Positions 6,324 to 13,309 of a stretch of DNA of 14,827 bases are shown piece by piece. Each line of letters opens with the position of its first letter. The stretch's first letter is position 1. The notes under the pieces are model-generated. The model saw only the letters and a list, made by a program, of their open reading frames with translations. It had not been told where the DNA came from and searched no databases. The DNA is from 2-01-FULL-41-26 sp964587505 (GTDB lineage: Bacteria; Patescibacteriota; Minisyncoccia; 2-02-FULL-40-12; GWA2-44-9), in contig CAZPLD010000015.1 of assembly GCA_964587505.1 (NCBI GenBank), forward strand, positions 1-14,827. Direction: 5' to 3'. The translations under genes were made by a program, and so were the position numbers.

Positions 6324-6710
6324 TCAAGTTTTTTCCGATGACGACTTTCTTCCCGAACCCATGGTCTTTCTTACATTGCCTCTCAAGGTTCTGGAATTTG
6401 TTTTGGAACGCCCGTGGATAGGCAGCTTTCTGGCGTGCCTTAATCCTCTCCAGCTTCCGATCTCTTTCAACCGTTTGATGTTCTGGCCGATATCTTTGCG
6501 CAGATCTCCTTCAACTTTGTAGCTTTTCTCGATTATCTTCTGAAGCTTGTTGAGCTCATCAACAGAAAGGTCTTTAGCCAGCTTATTGCCATCGACATTG
6601 GCTGAACGCAAGATGACTCTGCTCGAAGATTGGCCTATTCCGTATATATAGGTCATCGAGTAAAGAATTTTTTTATTGTCGGGAATGTTTATTCCAAGTA
6701 ATCGCGGCAT
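6324..6710 (-). CDS. rpsM: 30S ribosomal protein S13
   Basis: S13 is in the head of the small subunit and contacts the P-site tRNA and the large subunit. The 128-residue product starts MPRLLGINIPDNKKILYSMT and contains YIYGIGQSSSRVIL, a helical middle with LRKDIGQNIKRLKEIGSWRG and the conserved RNA-binding tail HARKLPIHGRSKTNSRTLRG, then VRKTMGSGRKSSSEKT. The final Ser/Lys residues differ from the usual KK-rich ending. It lies 12 bases after rpmJ, the standard order. Confidence 0.95.
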   Translation of the reverse strand: MPRLLGINIPDNKKILYSMTYIYGIGQSSSRVILRSANVDGNKLAKDLSVDELNKLQKIIEKSYKVEGDLRKDIGQNIKRLKEIGSWRGLRHARKLPIHGRSKTNSRTLRGNVRKTMGSGRKSSSEKT

Positions 6711-6722
6711 GTATTTAAAAAT

Positions 6723-6836
6723 TTAACCTTGTCTCTGTTTATGTTTTGGATTCTTGCATATGCAATAAAGACGGCCTTTGCGCCGTACTAATTTGCAGTT
6801 GATACACATTTTTTTAACTGATGCTCGTACTTTCAT
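6723..6836 (-). CDS. rpmJ: 50S ribosomal protein L36
   Basis: This 37-residue protein reads MKVRASVKKMCINCKLVRRK then GRLYCICKNPKHKQRQG. It has the zinc-ribbon ligands C11, C14, C27 (or C25) and H32, so it is the zinc-binding form of L36. It lies between infA and rpsM as in most bacteria. A GGAGG occurs about 17 bases before the ATG, too far for an ordinary Shine-Dalgarno. The gene is short and easily missed. Confidence 0.95.
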   Translation of the reverse strand: MKVRASVKKMCINCKLVRRKGRLYCICKNPKHKQRQG

Positions 6837-7022
6837 GTTATAACTTGCGCGCCCTCCGGTTACTTTCGTAAAGCGGAACGGGCCCTTTGGGTTTGACCAA
6901 TATTTTCGTTAAAAGTTCCGGTCCTCCTTCGTCATAGTTTACTATGTCTCAGTTCGGTCCTCGCTTTTGCCTCAATCTTGGCCAAACGCACTGCGTTCTA
7001 AATCTTACTAATTTTTTAATTA
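6837..7022 (-). promoter_or_regulatory. Structured leader between infA and rpmJ (candidate ribosomal-protein control element)
   Basis: This 186-base spacer is far longer than others in the operon. In the RNA, 6978-6987 pairs with 6891-6900 (10 bp, one G-U that exists only on the coding strand), closing a domain. Inside is a small hairpin, CATAG-TAAA-CTATG (6933-6946), flanked by a direct repeat of GAGGACCG(G)AAC (6952-6962 and 6915-6926). A palindrome, AACGCA-n-TGCGTT, lies at 6985-6997, and CCC-AAA-GGG follows the domain. No promoter or terminator is evident. Its place before rpmJ-rpsM-rpsK-rpsD matches that of the S4-responsive leader of the alpha operon in other bacteria, but the sequence is not one I can match. 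Confidence 0.5.
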
Positions 7023-7232
7023 TTAAAATCTGAATGTTATTCTGCCTCTTAGCCCGTCAGGACTTAATTCTACGGCAACTTTATCGCCTGGCATTACTTT
7101 TATATAATTCAATCTCATCTTTCCCGCAAGATAGGCCAAAACCTTACGGCCGTCCTCCAGCTCGACGGTAAAGGTCGTGCCGGGTAAAGCCTCTATCACT
7201 ACGCCGTTAAATTTTTCTTTTTGTTCTTTCAA
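7023..7232 (-). CDS. infA: Translation initiation factor IF-1
   Basis: IF-1 binds the A site of the small subunit during initiation. The 69-residue OB-fold protein has FNGVVIEALPGTTFTVELED, GRKVLAYLAGKMRLNYIKVM, and PGDKVAVELSPDGLRGRITF. The loop near the end is slightly shorter than the usual SPYDLTRGRI. The start is TTG at 7232; a stop lies close upstream in frame (TAA at about 7236) or the frame gives only weak alternatives, so TTG is the best choice. It is the first gene of the ribosomal operon, with a leader of about 150 bases and a promoter at 7393-7421. Confidence 0.93.
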   Translation of the reverse strand: MKEQKEKFNGVVIEALPGTTFTVELEDGRKVLAYLAGKMRLNYIKVMPGDKVAVELSPDGLRGRITFRF

Positions 7233-7251
7233 AATTAAATCTGGACAGAGA

Positions 7252-7364
7252 GCTTTAGTCGGCTAAAGCACGACTAGCACTCCGCTTCTCCAAAAAAGTG
7301 GTTTTATGATACTTAACGCTACTTTAGGCGGAAGGTCCACCACTTAGAAATCATGGGACCCGCC
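7252..7364 (-). promoter_or_regulatory. Hairpins in the infA 5' leader
   Basis: Two stems stand out. GGCGG-GTCC pairs with GGAC-CTT-CCGCC (7327-7364), and GCTTTAG-CCGA-CTAAAGC (7252-7269) is a perfect 7-bp stem 20 bases before the infA start. AAGTGGT inside the first hairpin can also pair with ACCACTT near 7290-7300, offering an alternative fold. A nine-codon frame, ATG at 7373 to TAA at 7344, runs into the first hairpin and could be a leader peptide. Read on the plus strand, the first hairpin is followed by T6 and would be an antisense terminator. Regulation is inferred only. Confidence 0.4.
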
Positions 7365-7392
7365 TTTTTTCATGATATTTTAAAGCCTTAGT

Positions 7393-7421
7393 ATACTATC
7401 AAAAACTCCTTTAAATGTCAA
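7393..7421 (-). promoter_or_regulatory. Promoter of the infA-to-rpsI operon
   Basis: Minus strand: a perfect TTGACA (7416-7421), 17 bases, then TAGTAT (7393-7398) preceded by TGA. Transcription should start near 7386. The -35 box begins eight bases after the stop of the upstream membrane-protein gene, with no terminator between. Confidence 0.75.
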
Positions 7422-7429
7422 CTGGCTAA

Positions 7430-9214
7430 CTAATAGTTGATGCGAAGTTCTGTTTTTTCTTTATCTTTAGGGATCTTCTTGACCCAAAACGGCTTTAAAA
7501 GCACCTTTGCCGATTCCACACCCTCGGCTATTTTAAAGTATTCCTTGATCTCGTTTATGTTCTTGCCGACAAGCTCCGCCTTTATTTTATCGGTATCTAT
7601 TTTGGCGTAACCGTTGCCTTTGATATTCACATTAAACAAAAGAGTGTTGCTGGTCTCATCAAAGGCAATATTGTCATAGCTGATACTAAATTTTTCAGGA
7701 ATGGCATTAAGGTTCTGGGTCTTGTCGACGTATTGCTTAATCAAGTTTTTCAAATCGTCCTCTTTGAATCCGACTGTTTTTATTGAACCGCCTACAGTCA
7801 CCATAAAACTATCAGCCGCCTCATCGATTTTAGCGGATGATTCGGGCTCTTTCAATTTGACTCCAGAAGCATTAATAACTTTTAATCCGGCGGTCTGTGT
7901 TTTGAGAGAATCCCCTACATCTTTTATTACCAGGTCCGATAAGGTTTGCTTGGCGGTATTGAAATCCAAATCGGTAACCACCTTAGCTTTGCCGATAGCT
8001 CCGCCTTTCATGGCTTCGCTTGATCTGCCGTATATTTTTTCGTATCTTCCGGAATCGCCCCGCTCATTGAAAGCAGGGATACCGAATTTGCTTGCCGGAA
8101 TATTGTATGACTGCCCCGGTTTATCTGCTATTACCTCAACGCTTATGCTGCCCGGAATAATTTTGCCGTTTTCCACTTTAGTTCCGGGAACAGTTATACC
8201 CTTCAATGTCCTGAAAACAAGTCCGTCCGAAGTCTGGAATCTGGTAGTGGCGATGAGGACCTGCGGCGTAGTTCCATATTCGTTAAATACAGTGATTATG
8301 CCTCTGGCTTTCTGAGCAACATCTTTTTCTCCGGTTGTCAGAAATGTTTGAGTGGCATTCTTCTCTACACTGAACAACTGGCCGGGAATCCTGTTTAGTC
8401 CGGCATCAACAGAAGAAAATTTATCGGAAGAATAAACCTTAAACTGGATATCGAGCGGTTTTTTGCGGGGAATTATATCTATTTTAGCGCTTCCAGTGGA
8501 AACATAGATAATAGTTCCAAAAAGAATAACCGAAGTTACGCCAAGGCCGACCAATGATCTTCTGGGAAAGTTTCTGAACGTCTTTTTTGTCCTGTTGTTA
8601 ATACCTGTCCAGATGTTTTCACGCGGGGCGCGGATACGTTCGCTCTGTTCTCTCCAGACATTTTTTATGTCATCTGCTGATTGATATGTTACTTTTTTCT
8701 TTACATTAAGGCTCATGGGGCGTTCTTTATTCGGATCGATCCTCAATGGTATTCCGCCCTGCTTCACAATACCTTCAAGACCTCTTTTGGTTTTGGAAAC
8801 GGTTACGACTTCGTATTCATCATTTTCGTCGTTGTCTTCTTGATACATTGCCGGAGAAAATTTAAGTGTCTCTGGTTCTTCTGTTTCTTCGTTTTCTTCA
8901 TTGTTTTTTCCGGTATCGACTTGGTTTACGGCAATTACTGTGGGTTTATCGTCGTCACTCTTGGCCAAAAGAACATCAAATTTGTATTTCTTGGCAAGCT
9001 TATTTGTATCAGGACTGGAACAAAGGAGAGATATCTTTTTGCCCGATTTTACGGCTTCGTTTTCAAGAATAATAAAATGTTCCTCGTTTCTGAAAGCCCT
9101 TGATGTTTTTGGCAAGACAAATATGACTTCTTTTGCCGGAGTATTTCTGAATAAATCCAAAATTTCCTCAAATTTATCGTCTTTAAGGACGTTAATGATT
9201 TTCGTGGAAGCCAC
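7430..9214 (-). CDS. Single-pass membrane protein, baseplate J/gp47-like as annotated in CPR bacteria
   Basis: The 594-residue protein has three parts. Residues 1-85 form a small alpha/beta domain (KEVIFVLPKTSRAFRNEEHF, SGKKISLLCSSPDTNKLAKK). Residues 100-135 are an acidic linker. A basic stretch (RTKKTFRNFPRR) precedes one membrane helix at about 221-238, and the remaining 350 residues should lie outside. That part contains RGIITVFNEYGTTPQVLIAT, LVFRTLKGITVPGTKVENGK and ADKPGQSYNIPASKFGIPAF, a beta-rich pattern I associate with Patescibacterial proteins labelled baseplate J/gp47. There are no phage genes nearby, so a cell-envelope role is likelier than a phage tail. The start is GTG at 9214, six bases after a -10 box, so the mRNA is probably leaderless. 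Confidence 0.7.
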   Translation of the reverse strand: MASTKIINVLKDDKFEEILDLFRNTPAKEVIFVLPKTSRAFRNEEHFIILENEAVKSGKKISLLCSSPDTNKLAKKYKFDVLLAKSDDDKPTVIAVNQVDTGKNNEENEETEEPETLKFSPAMYQEDNDENDEYEVVTVSKTKRGLEGIVKQGGIPLRIDPNKERPMSLNVKKKVTYQSADDIKNVWREQSERIRAPRENIWTGINNRTKKTFRNFPRRSLVGLGVTSVILFGTIIYVSTGSAKIDIIPRKKPLDIQFKVYSSDKFSSVDAGLNRIPGQLFSVEKNATQTFLTTGEKDVAQKARGIITVFNEYGTTPQVLIATTRFQTSDGLVFRTLKGITVPGTKVENGKIIPGSISVEVIADKPGQSYNIPASKFGIPAFNERGDSGRYEKIYGRSSEAMKGGAIGKAKVVTDLDFNTAKQTLSDLVIKDVGDSLKTQTAGLKVINASGVKLKEPESSAKIDEAADSFMVTVGGSIKTVGFKEDDLKNLIKQYVDKTQNLNAIPEKFSISYDNIAFDETSNTLLFNVNIKGNGYAKIDTDKIKAELVGKNINEIKEYFKIAEGVESAKVLLKPFWVKKIPKDKEKTELRINY

Positions 9215-9220
9215 GAATTA

Positions 9221-9229
9221 AGTATAACA
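9221..9229 (-). promoter_or_regulatory. Extended -10 promoter giving a leaderless mRNA
   Basis: Minus strand TGT-TATACT, with TATACT at 9221-9226. Exactly six bases separate it from the GTG start codon at 9214, so transcription should begin at or next to the start codon. TTGATA (9247-9252) is too far (20 bases) to be a good -35. Confidence 0.5.
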
Positions 9230-9283
9230 CAATGAAAACTAAGAAATATCAACACTTTATAGCTGACACAACCTCCATGCATG

Positions 9284-9346
9284 ACTGCGGGGTGTACCTT
9301 TTAAAAATATTTACTAAATTTTAAAAAGGCACACACCCTCCGCCAG
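9284..9346. repeat. Large imperfect palindrome, possible MITE or transposon-end hairpin
   Basis: A 63-base inverted repeat has arms starting CTGCGGGGTGTACC and ending GGCACACACCCTCCGCCAG. The arms pair through CTG/CAG, GGGTGT/ACACCC and CCTTTTAAAA/TTTTAAAAAGG, around an A/T-rich centre near 9307-9322. No transposase is present. It may be the hairpin of a small non-autonomous element or a bidirectional terminator; only copy number in the genome can tell. Confidence 0.5.
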
Positions 9347-9395
9347 TTGCTTAAGCGATAGATGGTAATTGACAATAAAGGGTCAAACAAAAAAA

Positions 9396-9411
9396 CCGAC
9401 TAATCAGTCGG
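9396..9411 (-). terminator. Terminator of the small gene at 9404-9637
   Basis: Minus strand: CCGACT-GATT-AGTCGG, a perfect 6-bp stem, followed by T7 (9389-9395). The stop codon of the upstream gene lies within the hairpin. Confidence 0.85.
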
Positions 9412-9637
9412 CAGAACGAGGTTTAAGTTTACGTTGAATTTGAAGTAGGGATTCAAAATCGGATTTAGTAGGTGTTTTTATGCAATCAGGTTTAAATATA
9501 TTCACAATTAAAACAAGCTCTTCAATGGTAAGTTTGCCAACGGAATATTCTCCTATCCTTTTTCTGATTTCCCAAGTTTTATCTATTTTGTATGATTCTT
9601 CAGTTTCTTCCTGATTGACTTCTCGTTCGCAACCCAT
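9404..9637 (-). CDS. Small protein of unknown function
   Basis: A 77-residue, highly charged protein with an acidic N terminus (CEREVNQEETEES), a probable helix at about 35-48 (KLTIEELVLIVNIF) and a basic C-terminal part (LLQIQRKLKPRSAD). I do not recognise a family. It looks real because it has its own promoter (9671-9699), a weak AAGG before the ATG, and a terminator that overlaps its stop. There is no signal peptide or membrane segment, so it should be cytoplasmic. Confidence 0.6.
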   Translation of the reverse strand: MGCEREVNQEETEESYKIDKTWEIRKRIGEYSVGKLTIEELVLIVNIFKPDCIKTPTKSDFESLLQIQRKLKPRSAD

Positions 9638-9670
9638 TGATACACCCTTATTTTAAATTTTCTACCTATG

Positions 9671-9699
9671 TTTATATCACATCAAACCTATTAAAGCAA
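9671..9699 (-). promoter_or_regulatory. Promoter of the small gene at 9404-9637
   Basis: Minus strand TATAAA (9671-9676) preceded by TGA, an extended -10, with a weak TTGCTT 17 bases upstream lying across the end of the dus gene. Start expected near 9664. Confidence 0.45.
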
Positions 9700-10341
9700 T
9701 CGTTCTGGGTGGTTGAGAATATCGGAAACTTGCTTAAGGTTTTTTGCCGTCATCAATTTGACGCGCAGTTCTTTGGCACTGTCAAAGCCGGAGATGTAGA
9801 TTTTGAAGAATTTTTTCATGACATTAAAATGCTTTACCTGCCCTGAATTTATCGAAGAGTCTCCCCAGAGCTCGATAAATAATCTAATATGTTTTTTGAG
9901 CAACTCAGTTTTTTCTGACGGAGTTTTAGTTGCGGGGTTTATTTTTGGATTAAAAAACCACGGATTAGAAAATATCGCTCGGCCAACCATGATGCCATCA
10001 AGGCCATACTGTTCGGCTTTTGCTACTCCTTCTGCGTAAGTCGCGATATCGCCATTGCCGATGATTGGTATGCCGGCTTTCCGGCAAAGCGCCGCGGCTT
10101 TGCCTATCTCGTTCCAGTGAGCCGGTACTTTGGACATTTCTTTCATTGTCCGGCCATGAATGATAATAGCTGCCGGTTCGGCTTCAATAAGATGTGAAGT
10201 CCATTCCTCGGTAACTATTTTGTTGTATCCAATACGGGTTTTGACCGATACCGGCAAATTGCCCGCTCCGCGCTTGGTTTCGCGAATAATTTCTTTGGCC
10301 AGTTCCGGATTCCGGATAAGTCCTGCACCGCTGTCATGTTT
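9691..10341 (-). CDS. dus: tRNA-dihydrouridine synthase, 5' part lost in the assembly gap
   Basis: Dus enzymes use FMN and NADPH to reduce uridines in tRNA. The visible 216 residues are the second half of the TIM barrel and the C-terminal helical domain: KHDSGAGLIRNPELAKEIIR, VSVKTRIGYN, AAIIIHGRTMKEMSKVPAHW, GIPIIGNGDI with the FMN-phosphate-binding loop, and GLDGIMVGRAIFSNPWFF. This is closest to the DusB pattern. The first 100 or so residues, including the catalytic Cys of the NMGCP motif, fall in the N run. A continuous frame into alaS exists only because the gap is filled with N. Two or three helices at the end (GQVKHFNVMKKFF) fit the tRNA-binding domain. Confidence 0.9.
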   Translation of the reverse strand, partial: KHDSGAGLIRNPELAKEIIRETKRGAGNLPVSVKTRIGYNKIVTEEWTSHLIEAEPAAIIIHGRTMKEMSKVPAHWNEIGKAAALCRKAGIPIIGNGDIATYAEGVAKAEQYGLDGIMVGRAIFSNPWFFNPKINPATKTPSEKTELLKKHIRLFIELWGDSSINSGQVKHFNVMKKFFKIYISGFDSAKELRVKLMTAKNLKQVSDILNHPERLL

Positions 10342-10441
10342 NNNNNNNNNNNNNNNNNNNNNNNNNNNNNNNNNNNNNNNNNNNNNNNNNNNNNNNNNNN
10401 NNNNNNNNNNNNNNNNNNNNNNNNNNNNNNNNNNNNNNNNN
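10342..10441. other. Assembly gap of exactly 100 N
   Basis: A fixed 100-base run usually marks a scaffold join of unknown true length. It hides the end of alaS, the start of dus and whatever lies between them. Confidence 0.98.
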
Positions 10442-12237
10442 GCCCTAATTCTGCGGACTCCCGCCGAGACAGCTTCTTCTTTGGTTATTTTGACATAGCC
10501 TATTTCAGCTGAATGAGAGACATGAGGTCCTCCGCAGAGTTCCCGACTGAAAGGAGGTCCTGAGGAATTTGATGACGAAGGATTCTGCCCTTCGACTAGC
10601 CCTTCGGTCTTGAGCTCAGGGTCGAAAGACTCAGGGCCAATCGTGTAAACATTTACACGATTGGGATATTTTAATTTAAAGAAGGCCATCGCTCCTGATT
10701 TGATTGCGTCTTCGTAAGACATTTCTTCTTTAGTAACGGGATAATCCTTCTGCACCGCTTCGTTTACTAAATCCTCAACTTGTTTTATTTCTTCGGGGGT
10801 CATTTTGCGCGGAAAAGTGAAATCAAATCGCAATCTCTCTGCGGTAATGTCAGAACCTGCCTGATGAACTTCTGTTCCTAAAACTTTTCTCAAAGAAGCG
10901 TGGAGCAAGTGTGTGGCGGTGTGAAGACGCGTTGCCTTTTTCAGTTCTTCCTCGTTCCCCGCTTTGAGCTCGCCCGTGTCCATCAATAATCCATGTCCGC
11001 CGAATTTCTTCTCCGCTCCAGCGCGAGAAATCTCCTGATGTTTTTTAAATTCTTCGTCAAACGCCTCCCGGGTTAACGATTTAGCTTTAGCACTGGCGAT
11101 GTCTTTTATAATTTCAAACGGCAAGCCGTAACTTTCGTACAATTTAAATGCCGATTGTGCATCAACTTCGGACAAATGCTCTAATTCTCTTAAGCCATGA
11201 TGGAGTGTTTTATCAAATTTTTCTTTTTCATGGTCAAATTCATGAATTAAAGTATCTGCATCCAAATTCGGATAAAATGGCCCATAAATCTCTACGATTT
11301 TTGCAAAAATATCATGCATCAGAGTTATGTCGGACTTTGAAATATAATTTATAACCCTGCGCATTAAACGGCGGAGAACATAGCCCTGCTCTTTGTTTGA
11401 TGGTCTGACCCCGTCGCTTAAAAGAAAAGCAACGGAACGGCTGTGGTCGGCAATAATTCTTTTTACTCTGCTATCTAATTCCGAAGGAGTAAGTTTTAGT
11501 ATCGGTTCGAGGAGATCTGTTTCAAAAAGATTTTTCTTTTTCTGGATAACCATAGCCAAACGCTCCAACCCCATGCCCGTATCTATGCCCGATGTTTTAA
11601 GTTTTTCTAATTTTTTGGGGCTTTTACTCGAAAGCAGTTCTTCCCGTGAACCCGGATAGTAAAATTCATTGAAAACAACATTCCAGATTTCTAAACCGTT
11701 AACATATATCTCCGTTGTCGGACCACATGGCCCTTCGCTCCCTGTTGGTCCCCAGAAATTATCGTGAATATCGGCCTTTTTGACTTTGATCTTAGGGTCA
11801 AGAGATTTCCATATTTTTTCTGACTCTTCATCAGCGGGCACTCCAGCTGACGACAAACCTTCAAATACCGAGACATGATCAATTTTTAACCCCATTTCTT
11901 TTGTTATAAAGTCATATCCATACTGAATGGCCTCTTTTTTCCAGTAACCTCCGAAAGAAAAATTTCCCAGCATTTCAAAAAAAGTAAGGTGTGATTCGTC
12001 CCCCACCTCATCAATATCGGAAGTCCTCATGGATTTTTGGATAGATGCGGTGTTAAGCATGCCAAAGTCCTTCATAGCATCGGCTTTGCCGGTGTAATAG
12101 TCCTTGAATTGCTGCATTCCGGCGGTTGTGAAAAGCACCGACGGATCGGTCGGAAGCAAAGACGAAGAAGGCACTATCTTGTGTCCGCGCGATTCAAAAA
12201 ATTTTAGAAATTTTTCCCGTATCTCCAAATGGGTCAT
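10442..12237 (-). CDS. alaS: Alanyl-tRNA synthetase, 3' end in the gap, probably lacking the C-Ala domain
   Basis: AlaRS charges tRNA-Ala and edits mischarged Ser and Gly. The 598 visible residues contain the class II core (IREKFLKFFESRGHKIVPSS at 6-25, LLFTTAG-type motif near 35-40, TFFEMLGNFSFGGYW at 85-99, motif 3 GMGLERLA at 221-228), the tRNA-recognition helices, and the editing domain with zinc ligands H439/H443 and C568/H572. The frame reaches AGVRRIRA, the normal end of the editing domain, at the gap. CPR enzymes often stop here, without the C-Ala domain; the gap hides proof. Residues 534-562 are an unusual insertion encoded partly by a palindromic repeat. ATG at 12237 is six bases from a -10 box, with no Shine-Dalgarno. 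Confidence 0.95.
10588..10636. repeat. REP-like palindrome within the alaS coding sequence
   Basis: CCCTTCGAC at 10588-10596 and GTCGAAAG at 10621-10628 are inverted copies; CCCT/AGGG extends the pairing, and CTCAGGG occurs twice (10615-10621 and 10630-10636). Similar CTTCGAC...CTCAGGG words are dispersed palindromic repeats in many environmental genomes. Here it encodes residues 534-550 of AlaRS, just before CGGPH. Confidence 0.5.
10637..10664. repeat. Perfect 13-bp inverted repeat in alaS
   Basis: CCAATCGTGTAAA and its exact complement flank the two bases CA. It encodes the NRVNVYTIG strand of the editing domain, so part of the symmetry may follow from the protein sequence. Confidence 0.7.
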
Positions 12238-12243
12238 CCCAAT

Positions 12244-12252
12244 AATTTACCA
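12244..12252 (-). promoter_or_regulatory. Extended -10 promoter of alaS, leaderless
   Basis: Minus strand TGG-TAAATT, with TAAATT at 12244-12249 and exactly six bases to the alaS ATG. The -35 position is occupied by the T tract of the upstream terminator, so only the extended -10 supports it. Confidence 0.4.
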
Positions 12253-12266
12253 GAAATTAAGCAAAT

Positions 12267-12288
12267 TAAAAAGGGGCTTGTCGCCCCT
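12267..12288 (-). terminator. Terminator of the coiled-coil protein gene
   Basis: Minus strand AGGGGC-GACAA-GCCCCT followed by a T run (12268-12272). The stem contains the stop codon of the gene at 12287-13189. Confidence 0.8.
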
Positions 12289-13189
12289 ATACACCATGAC
12301 CATAACCCGATTCGTGGTTTTTTCTTTCTTCTTCAAGTCCTCGGACGGCCAATCGGCGAACGCCAGGATCAAGATCTTGCGGCATCATTCCGGCAATCAT
12401 CCGGTCGTTCACTTCTCTCTTTAGATCTCTGATAGTCTCATCCTGATTGCGAAGTTCGAGCCGAAGCTCATCCACTTTGTCAGTCAATTCGTTACTTCGT
12501 TCATTCGCCTTCTTAAGCTGGTCAAGGAGGAATCGATTTGCCTGCATCTGATAATGCAGCCAGCCCCAGCGCCATTCCCAGCAGATAATATTAGTTTGGT
12601 CTCGGCCGATAGGATAAGGATAAAGCGAAAACTCCATGATATAGGCCTTGTTATCCAATGCTTTGAATTTTCTGGCGTCAACAATCATTCGCAGGACTTC
12701 ATCTGGCGGTTTATCGCCTTCGGCCGGCTGGCCATCAACTTTTCCGTAGGTCTTCAGCTCGTCCGGACCTTTTGATTCAAGATCTCTCGGAGTTCCAGGT
12801 CCGTAGAAATACTCAATCCAGACCGCATGCTCGTTCAGCACGAGGATATTACCCGCACAGACGGACTCTTGCACATTGATTGCTTCATTACACAAAGTGT
12901 AAAAAGCGGTCTTGGCTTCGTTGTTTCCTTCGTTATTAGCTAGACAAAATGCCAAAATGAAATCAAAATCGTTTTTTTCGTATTCTACTGGACACTTGAA
13001 ATGAATCTTTTCGTCACCGTGAAAGTTGCGACACGAGATGGTACCATGCTTGGCGAGAAATGCTTTCAGCTCCTCCTCACGGCCTCTTAGGGTATTAGGC
13101 GGAAAACAAATGAAGTCGGCAACATTGAATCCCGAACCCGAAAGCTGTTCAAGCCGGATATGTTTGAGCGGATATTCTTGGCTGGACAT
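12287..13189 (-). CDS. Unknown protein with C-terminal coiled coil
   Basis: A 300-residue protein I cannot assign to a family. Residues 1-200 look globular, with strands such as FDFILAFCLAN and GNILVLNEHAVWIEYFYGPG, the latter recalling but not proving an ATP-grasp-like fold. A Trp-rich segment (IICWEWRWGWLHYQ, 201-214) leads into a heptad-rich helix at about 220-263 (LLDQLKKANERSNELTDKVD), then a basic tail. No signal peptide or membrane helix. I chose ATG at 13189, not the longer frame to 13354, because it has a good AAGGA eight bases upstream and lies downstream of a promoter; the longer frame would overlap the divergent promoter and neighbouring gene. It is divergent from the deaminase gene and shares a promoter region with it. 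Confidence 0.7.
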   Translation of the reverse strand: MSSQEYPLKHIRLEQLSGSGFNVADFICFPPNTLRGREEELKAFLAKHGTISCRNFHGDEKIHFKCPVEYEKNDFDFILAFCLANNEGNNEAKTAFYTLCNEAINVQESVCAGNILVLNEHAVWIEYFYGPGTPRDLESKGPDELKTYGKVDGQPAEGDKPPDEVLRMIVDARKFKALDNKAYIMEFSLYPYPIGRDQTNIICWEWRWGWLHYQMQANRFLLDQLKKANERSNELTDKVDELRLELRNQDETIRDLKREVNDRMIAGMMPQDLDPGVRRLAVRGLEEERKNHESGYGHGV

Positions 13190-13225
13190 CTTCTGTTCCT
13201 TGTTAATGTACGATAAGCTGGAAAG

Positions 13226-13254
13226 AAAATAGCATTGAAAACAACCTTTGTCAA
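13226..13254 (-). promoter_or_regulatory. Minus-strand promoter of the coiled-coil protein gene
   Basis: TTGACA (13249-13254), 17 bases, TATTTT (13226-13231) preceded by TGC. Its -35 box overlaps the -35 box of the plus-strand promoter by five bases. Confidence 0.6.
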
Positions 13255-13276
13255 AAATAAAACTTTCTGGTATGAT
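13248..13276 (+). promoter_or_regulatory. Plus-strand promoter of the deaminase-family gene
   Basis: TTGTCA (13248-13253), 17 bases, TATGAT (13271-13276) preceded by TGG. Transcription should start near 13283, giving a leader of about 27 bases with GAGG before the ATG at 13310. Confidence 0.75.
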
Positions 13277-13309
13277 TCCGAAGCAGTTTTTTGACATAGA
13301 GGAAACCAC

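Noticed and set aside
7701..8315. A 204-codon plus-strand frame
   Set aside because: It is the antisense shadow of the membrane protein gene at 7430-9214.
9691..12237. A single 848-residue AlaRS-Dus fusion protein
   Set aside because: The frame crosses 100 N; both halves are ordinary separate enzymes cut by the gap.
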